From a virus, in the IMG/VR virus record IMGVR_UViG_3300010354_003850, positions 1-53,467 of that record: 53,467 nt of DNA; one strand, written 5' to 3'. Shown piece after piece: positions 48,712 through 53,467 of this stretch. Position numbers and translations under genes: made by a program. The notes beneath the pieces are model-generated. The model was given only the letters and a program-made list of their open reading frames with translations. It did not search any database and was not told the origin of the DNA. Every line of letters begins with the position of its first letter. Position 1 is the stretch's first letter.

Positions 48712-49101
48712 ATGCAGGGCGACAGCCTGACCAATGAGAACTACATTCGTTATGCGATGCGGAACTACGACAATCCGTATTGCATTGGGGTCAAGGAATT
48801 CGAAGAAGACCTGGCACGGATCGTGTATCTAAAGAGACTTTTTCGAAGATACAAGAAGGGCGGCGTTCTTCGTGAGCGTCTTATCCTCAATCATATCATC
48901 ACATTCTGCAATGTTTTTGGAGTCGAGGCAGGCACTCGACTTCTGTTCTTTAAGATAGACTCCGATCTTCACTACATACTTAAGACTTTTCTAGTGTTCC
49001 TAGAGTATTTGCCGGAAGACAAGCAGAAGTTCAATCTTGAAGTCGATATAGTGAAGATCAGCATGGATCAGGAAATCATCAAACGACTTCGGAGCATCTG
49101 A
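48712..49101 (+). CDS. Conserved T4-like marine phage protein (DUF7207-like)
   Basis: A protein of 129 residues. The block YAMRNYDNPYCIGVKEFEEDLARIVYLKRLFRRYKKGGVLRERLILNHIITFCNVFGVEAGTRLLFFKI...LKTFLVFLEYLP recalls a small protein common to T4-like cyanophages: YDNP.C....F..DL.R..Y...L..RY...G.L..RLILNH.I...N.FG. Possibly replication or virion related; unknown. One-base overlap with the next gene. Confidence 0.65.
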   Translation: MQGDSLTNENYIRYAMRNYDNPYCIGVKEFEEDLARIVYLKRLFRRYKKGGVLRERLILNHIITFCNVFGVEAGTRLLFFKIDSDLHYILKTFLVFLEYLPEDKQKFNLEVDIVKISMDQEIIKRLRSI

Positions 49102-49670
49102 TGAACATCGACAACCTTGTTACGAGTCAGTTTCGCCGTTTCATGACTTCTCCAATCAAGGAACCCAAGTGCGTCTTTGAACGCCTTGTGTACGAATTTC
49201 GCAAGCAAGTTGAGGCGGGAATGCCATTCAATACTTGGTCGCAGCCCTATCTTCCACACATGGTTGCAGAGTCCGGCTATCAACTTAATGAATTCAGCAA
49301 GAAGGAAACTCAAGTGATTGAATCCCTCATCAAGGAAGAACTTGAAAAATATGGGCTTCTTCACTCAATTCTGAACGAGCAGCACGAAGCAAAGACAATC
49401 GAACCGGGAAAGTATTCCCTTTCAAATGGAACGAGATTCGAACTCAATGCACCGCTTTTGCCTTGCGATGAATTCTTGGGATATCCAATCTACAAGCACG
49501 GAGACTTGCGATTCACATATGAACAGGTTCATCACGAGGATGCTCCCGTGAATGCCGTTGGTCATGGCAACATTGCGGGTGTCTCTCCGGGGCAGGAGCC
49601 TCCGGGCAAGAGCGGACTGTATCTACGCAGAAACAAGAAGAAGACGAAGGAACTCAAGCGCAAACTGTGA
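49101..49670 (+). CDS. Conserved T4-like marine phage protein
   Basis: A protein of 189 residues starting on the last base of the previous stop. The first half is helical (FRRFMTSPIKEPKCVFERLVYEF, KETQVIESLIKEELEKYG). The end DAPVNAVGHGNIAGVSPGQEPPGKSG followed by basic RRNKKKTKELKRKL matches a short motif (APVN..G.GNIAG.G) often seen near the C-terminus of marine T4-like phage proteins. Role unknown. Confidence 0.6.
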   Translation: MNIDNLVTSQFRRFMTSPIKEPKCVFERLVYEFRKQVEAGMPFNTWSQPYLPHMVAESGYQLNEFSKKETQVIESLIKEELEKYGLLHSILNEQHEAKTIEPGKYSLSNGTRFELNAPLLPCDEFLGYPIYKHGDLRFTYEQVHHEDAPVNAVGHGNIAGVSPGQEPPGKSGLYLRRNKKKTKELKRKL

Positions 49671-49794
49671 GGCGGTATGTATGCGCCTGAACTGCTTGTT
49701 TTGAGGTCGAGTTTTCGAGTTTCATAAGAAAGTCTATTCATCTTCTCGGACTTATAATCCGGAAAACGATCTTATAACTTTGATTCGATTGTCC

Positions 49795-49823
49795 TTGACT
49801 GCGAGCAACATCAGAAGTACAGT
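49795..49823 (+). promoter_or_regulatory. Early sigma-70 promoter, near-leaderless
   Basis: TTGACT (49795-49800), 17-base spacer, TACAGT (49818-49823). Start ~49830, seven bases before ATG 49837 with no ribosome site. The remaining 120 bases of the gap show nothing else firm. Confidence 0.7.
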
Positions 49824-49836
49824 AGTCACAAATTAA

Positions 49837-50865
49837 ATGCCGATACACATCGACACAAAGTACATCAATCTGCTGTCACCACGGCTAGAGAAGTTCCAAT
49901 GGAAGAAGCAGTCATTGGCGGTCTGTCGTTGTCCAATCTGCGGGGACAGCCAGAAGAGCAAAAGCAAGGCTCGGTTTTATCTGTACGAAAAGAAGGGATC
50001 GTTCTTCTGCAAGTGCCACAACTGCGACTATAGCGCATCTTTGGGTTGGCTTCTCAAGACAATCGATTCCAATCTCCACAAGCAGTATTCATTCGATGTC
50101 CTAAAGGAAACAGGAGTCTCGCACGGGCGCACACGGGCAGGCACGGGCGCACCCGCCCCCGCACGAAGGGCAGAAGACAAGGTTCTGAAGTTGCTGCCCA
50201 AATTGTCTGAACTTGAGAAGACTCATCCTGCGGTCGAATGGGCAATCAACAGGAAACTTCCCAAAGAGAGCCTTGACATACTGTACTATGCAGAGGACTA
50301 TGGCGAATGGGCGAAGAACATCGATGCCGATGTACAGGCGGGAAACGATCAACGAGTTGTCATTCCCATACTAGACAAGGACGGAAAGGTGATCGGCGCA
50401 CAGGGAAGAATCTTGAGCGGGAAGAATCCTGACAGAAAGACGATTCGATACATCACGGTGAAGGCAGACAAAGACGGTGGAAAGTCTTGGTACGGTCTAG
50501 ATCGATGCAATTCCAAGAAGCCCGTTATTGTTGTTGAAGGTCCGATTGACAGCCTGTTCCTTGACAATGCCGTGGCAATGATCGGTTTGTCTGATGCAAC
50601 AAACATCCCTGTCGATCTTGATGGTGCAGAACTGATCTATGCATTGGACAATGAGCCAAGGAACAAGCAAGTTGTTGAATCCATGGAACGATTGATCGAT
50701 GAAGGTCACACCGTTTGCATTTGGTCTGATCGTTTCCGTGGAATGAAGGACATCAACGAAATGATTCTTGCAGGATACAGCAAGATCAGCGTAATGCAGG
50801 AAATACAACGCAATTCCCATTCGGGTCTTGCGGCACATATTGCCCTCAAAAGGTGGGCTAAATAA
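49837..50865 (+). CDS. 61: DNA primase (gp61)
   Basis: A protein of 342 residues, the length of T4 gp61. The zinc-binding region carries Cys at 30, 32, 35, 58, 60 and 63 (CRCPIC, CKCHNC). The TOPRIM domain shows VIVVEGPIDSLFL (~229-241) with ALDNEPRN and the DI motif IWSDRFRGMKDINEM. It makes RNA primers with the gp41 helicase. A GC-rich repeat at codons ~95-111 inserts RTRAGTGAPAPARR between the zinc domain and the polymerase core. Confidence 0.93.
   Translation: MPIHIDTKYINLLSPRLEKFQWKKQSLAVCRCPICGDSQKSKSKARFYLYEKKGSFFCKCHNCDYSASLGWLLKTIDSNLHKQYSFDVLKETGVSHGRTRAGTGAPAPARRAEDKVLKLLPKLSELEKTHPAVEWAINRKLPKESLDILYYAEDYGEWAKNIDADVQAGNDQRVVIPILDKDGKVIGAQGRILSGKNPDRKTIRYITVKADKDGGKSWYGLDRCNSKKPVIVVEGPIDSLFLDNAVAMIGLSDATNIPVDLDGAELIYALDNEPRNKQVVESMERLIDEGHTVCIWSDRFRGMKDINEMILAGYSKISVMQEIQRNSHSGLAAHIALKRWAK
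50120..50170 (+). repeat. GC-rich GGGCGCAC-type repeat, copy D
   Basis: GCACGGGCGCAC, ACACGGGCAGGCACGGGCGCAC and CCGCCCCCGCAC runs inside the primase gene, in frame at an interdomain linker. Confidence 0.75.
50858..50864 (+). promoter_or_regulatory. T4-type late promoter (CTAAATA)
   Basis: Overlaps the primase stop; start ~50870, then AGGAGG before ATG 50882. Confidence 0.7.
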
Positions 50866-50881
50866 CAAAGGAGGATTTGAG

Positions 50882-51148
50882 ATGAACCCCGAGAATGATG
50901 ACATTGAGTACGCAAGCGATGCACAGGATGACATGGGTGATGTACATCAGGAACCCATGCCAACCGTCATTGATCTAGTTGTTGACGGCAAGGCTAGCGA
51001 GGCAAAGGACGCAATTTATTCCGCACTTTACCAAAAGGTAGGCGAAAGAATCGATGCGCTCCGTCCCGAAATTCGGCAGTCGATCAACGGCGCAATCGCA
51101 AACATTGCACAGATAGAACCGACAGAAACATCTACCGAGCAGGAGTGA
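50882..51148 (+). CDS. Small late protein, possible prohead-core (scaffold) protein
   Basis: A protein of 88 residues; AGGAGG is eight bases upstream. A very acidic N-terminal third (NPENDDIEYASDAQDDMGD) leads to TVIDLVVDGKASEAKDAIYSALYQKVGERIDALRPEIRQSI. This resembles the short helical segment (D.V..G....A...F......L...K..V) seen in T4-like prohead core proteins. Its small size, acidity and late promoter fit gp67/gp68-like scaffold, but homology is weak. Confidence 0.5.
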   Translation: MNPENDDIEYASDAQDDMGDVHQEPMPTVIDLVVDGKASEAKDAIYSALYQKVGERIDALRPEIRQSINGAIANIAQIEPTETSTEQE

Positions 51149-51151
51149 TCC

Positions 51152-51829
51152 ATGGAAGTGATTAGTGAAGCCATCCCTGTTCTTGACAGGGGCTTTGTTC
51201 AATATGTTTCGCATATGGGGGATGACCTCACGGTGGTGAATGCCGCCCGTGTTTCATTCAACAAGGAAAGCACGGAGTTCACCGGACGGGACGAAAAACT
51301 TATTTCGTACCTTGCCAAGCACAAGCATTGGACTCCGTTCGCACATCCGCAGATCACGCTGCGGATCAAGGCACCAATTTCCATTCGAACGCAACTCTTC
51401 AAGCACAAGCAGGGATTCGTTGAGAACGAGGTTTCCCGCAGATATGTGATCGAAGACCCCGAGGTATACCTTCCGAGATGGAGAAATGCCCCCACGGATG
51501 GGGCAAAGCAAGGATCGTCCGGCACGATGGACATCAATGAGGAATACAACACTTGCAGTCGTGCATATCTGATGGTGGTCGAAGAGGCTATGCACACATA
51601 CAAGATGCTCCTAGACAAGGGAGTTGCCCCGGAGCAGGCAAGGTTCGTGCTTCCGCAGGGAACATACACCGAATGGTGGTGGACGGGAAGTCTTGCTGCA
51701 TATGCACGGGTATACGGTCTGCGATCAGATTCCCATGCCCAATGGGAGGTTCGTGAGTATTCAAATGCAATTGGGGTGATCGTTCGTGATCTTTTCCCTG
51801 TCTCATGGGCAGCATTGACAAGCAGATAA
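51152..51829 (+). CDS. thyX: Flavin-dependent thymidylate synthase ThyX
   Basis: A protein of 225 residues. The ThyX motif lies in IRTQLFKHKQGFVENEVSRRYVIEDPEVY (consensus RHR..S.NE.S.RY), with HKHWTPFAHPQITLRIKAP upstream and PEQARFVLPQGTYTEWWWTGSL, R.V.P......W downstream. It methylates dUMP using FAD and folate, working with the dUTPase. T4 uses ThyA instead. Three bases after the small late gene, so it may be transcribed late as well. Confidence 0.93.
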   Translation: MEVISEAIPVLDRGFVQYVSHMGDDLTVVNAARVSFNKESTEFTGRDEKLISYLAKHKHWTPFAHPQITLRIKAPISIRTQLFKHKQGFVENEVSRRYVIEDPEVYLPRWRNAPTDGAKQGSSGTMDINEEYNTCSRAYLMVVEEAMHTYKMLLDKGVAPEQARFVLPQGTYTEWWWTGSLAAYARVYGLRSDSHAQWEVREYSNAIGVIVRDLFPVSWAALTSR

Positions 51830-51836
51830 GCCGTCC

Positions 51837-51843
51837 CTAAATA
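51837..51843 (+). promoter_or_regulatory. T4-type late promoter (CTAAATA)
   Basis: Start ~51849, with a 22-base leader before ATG 51871; ACAGG lies directly before the ATG. Confidence 0.7.
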
Positions 51844-51870
51844 CCCTGTAATCCCCTTTACGAGTACAGG

Positions 51871-53467
<1,597 letters not shown>

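Noticed and set aside
13051-50170. GC-rich repeats considered as a CRISPR array
   Set aside because: Copies are tens of kilobases apart, irregular, and mostly lie within coding frames; there are no regular spacers.

Overview
This window is part of the genome of a large T4-like tailed phage (myovirus) with a Gram-negative host. The core T4 replication genes occur in the canonical order: sliding clamp (45), clamp loader (44, 62), RegA, DNA polymerase (43), UvsX, helicase (41) and primase (61). About seventeen T4-type late promoter boxes (CTAAATA / ATAAATA / TATAAATA) stand in front of virion-type genes. Host-type sigma-70 promoters (TTGACA-N16-17-TATGAT) stand in front of early genes. The Gram-negative host is inferred from a signal-peptide-bearing outer-membrane-barrel protein, an exported transglycosylase and a periplasmic-type serine protease. 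All genes are on the + strand; no integrase, attachment site, insertion sequence or CRISPR array was seen.

Layout. 1-5.3 kb: end of an unknown gene; a structured small RNA with its own promoter and terminator; a large late protein with acidic linkers; a cassette (outer-membrane barrel plus small membrane protein) bounded by two terminators; and two late genes with T4 internal-protein-like N-termini. 5.3-15.1 kb: kinase, deoxynucleotidase, ferritin-like, PD-(D/E)XK nuclease and many small genes, interleaved with nine tRNAs, a complete one-piece tmRNA (tag ANKQTRRYALAA) and a second structured RNA region. 15.2-29.7 kb: exported protease, replisome and nucleotide metabolism (clamp, loader, RegA, dUTPase, Nmad1-like, polymerase, UvsX), with exported lysozyme, HNH nuclease, AdoMet decarboxylase, GroES-like protein and two tandem DNA methyltransferases inserted. 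29.7-40 kb: a twelve-gene glycan cassette with glycosyltransferase families best known from eukaryotes (GT7, GT10, GT90, exostosin), UDP-galactopyranose mutase, epimerase, sugar nucleotidyltransferase and fused methyltransferases. 40-51.8 kb: helicase, tRNA-Ile(UAU), a ligase-like nucleotidyltransferase, a 1200-residue nucleotidyltransferase/ATP-grasp/protease polyprotein, virion proteins, primase and ThyX. 51.9 kb to end: a collagen-like tail fibre, open at the window edge.

The most interesting system is a set of about a dozen late genes whose products begin with a short segment like the T4 capsid-targeting sequence (MKTYQEFIAE): M-K-S/A/T-F/Y-x4-(L/I/V)-x-E. Their bodies are diverse enzymes: nuclease, P-loop kinase, deoxynucleotidase, deacetylase, ligase-like nucleotidyltransferase, RimK-like ATP-grasp with a RimB-like protease, and a cysteine-peptidase-like domain. 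The inference is that the phage packs an enzyme arsenal in its head, trimmed by the prohead protease and delivered with the DNA. A second unusual trait is that about ten early and late promoters lie so close to the start codon that the mRNAs should be leaderless or nearly so. Function calls rest on motif recognition from the sequence alone; no database search was run.
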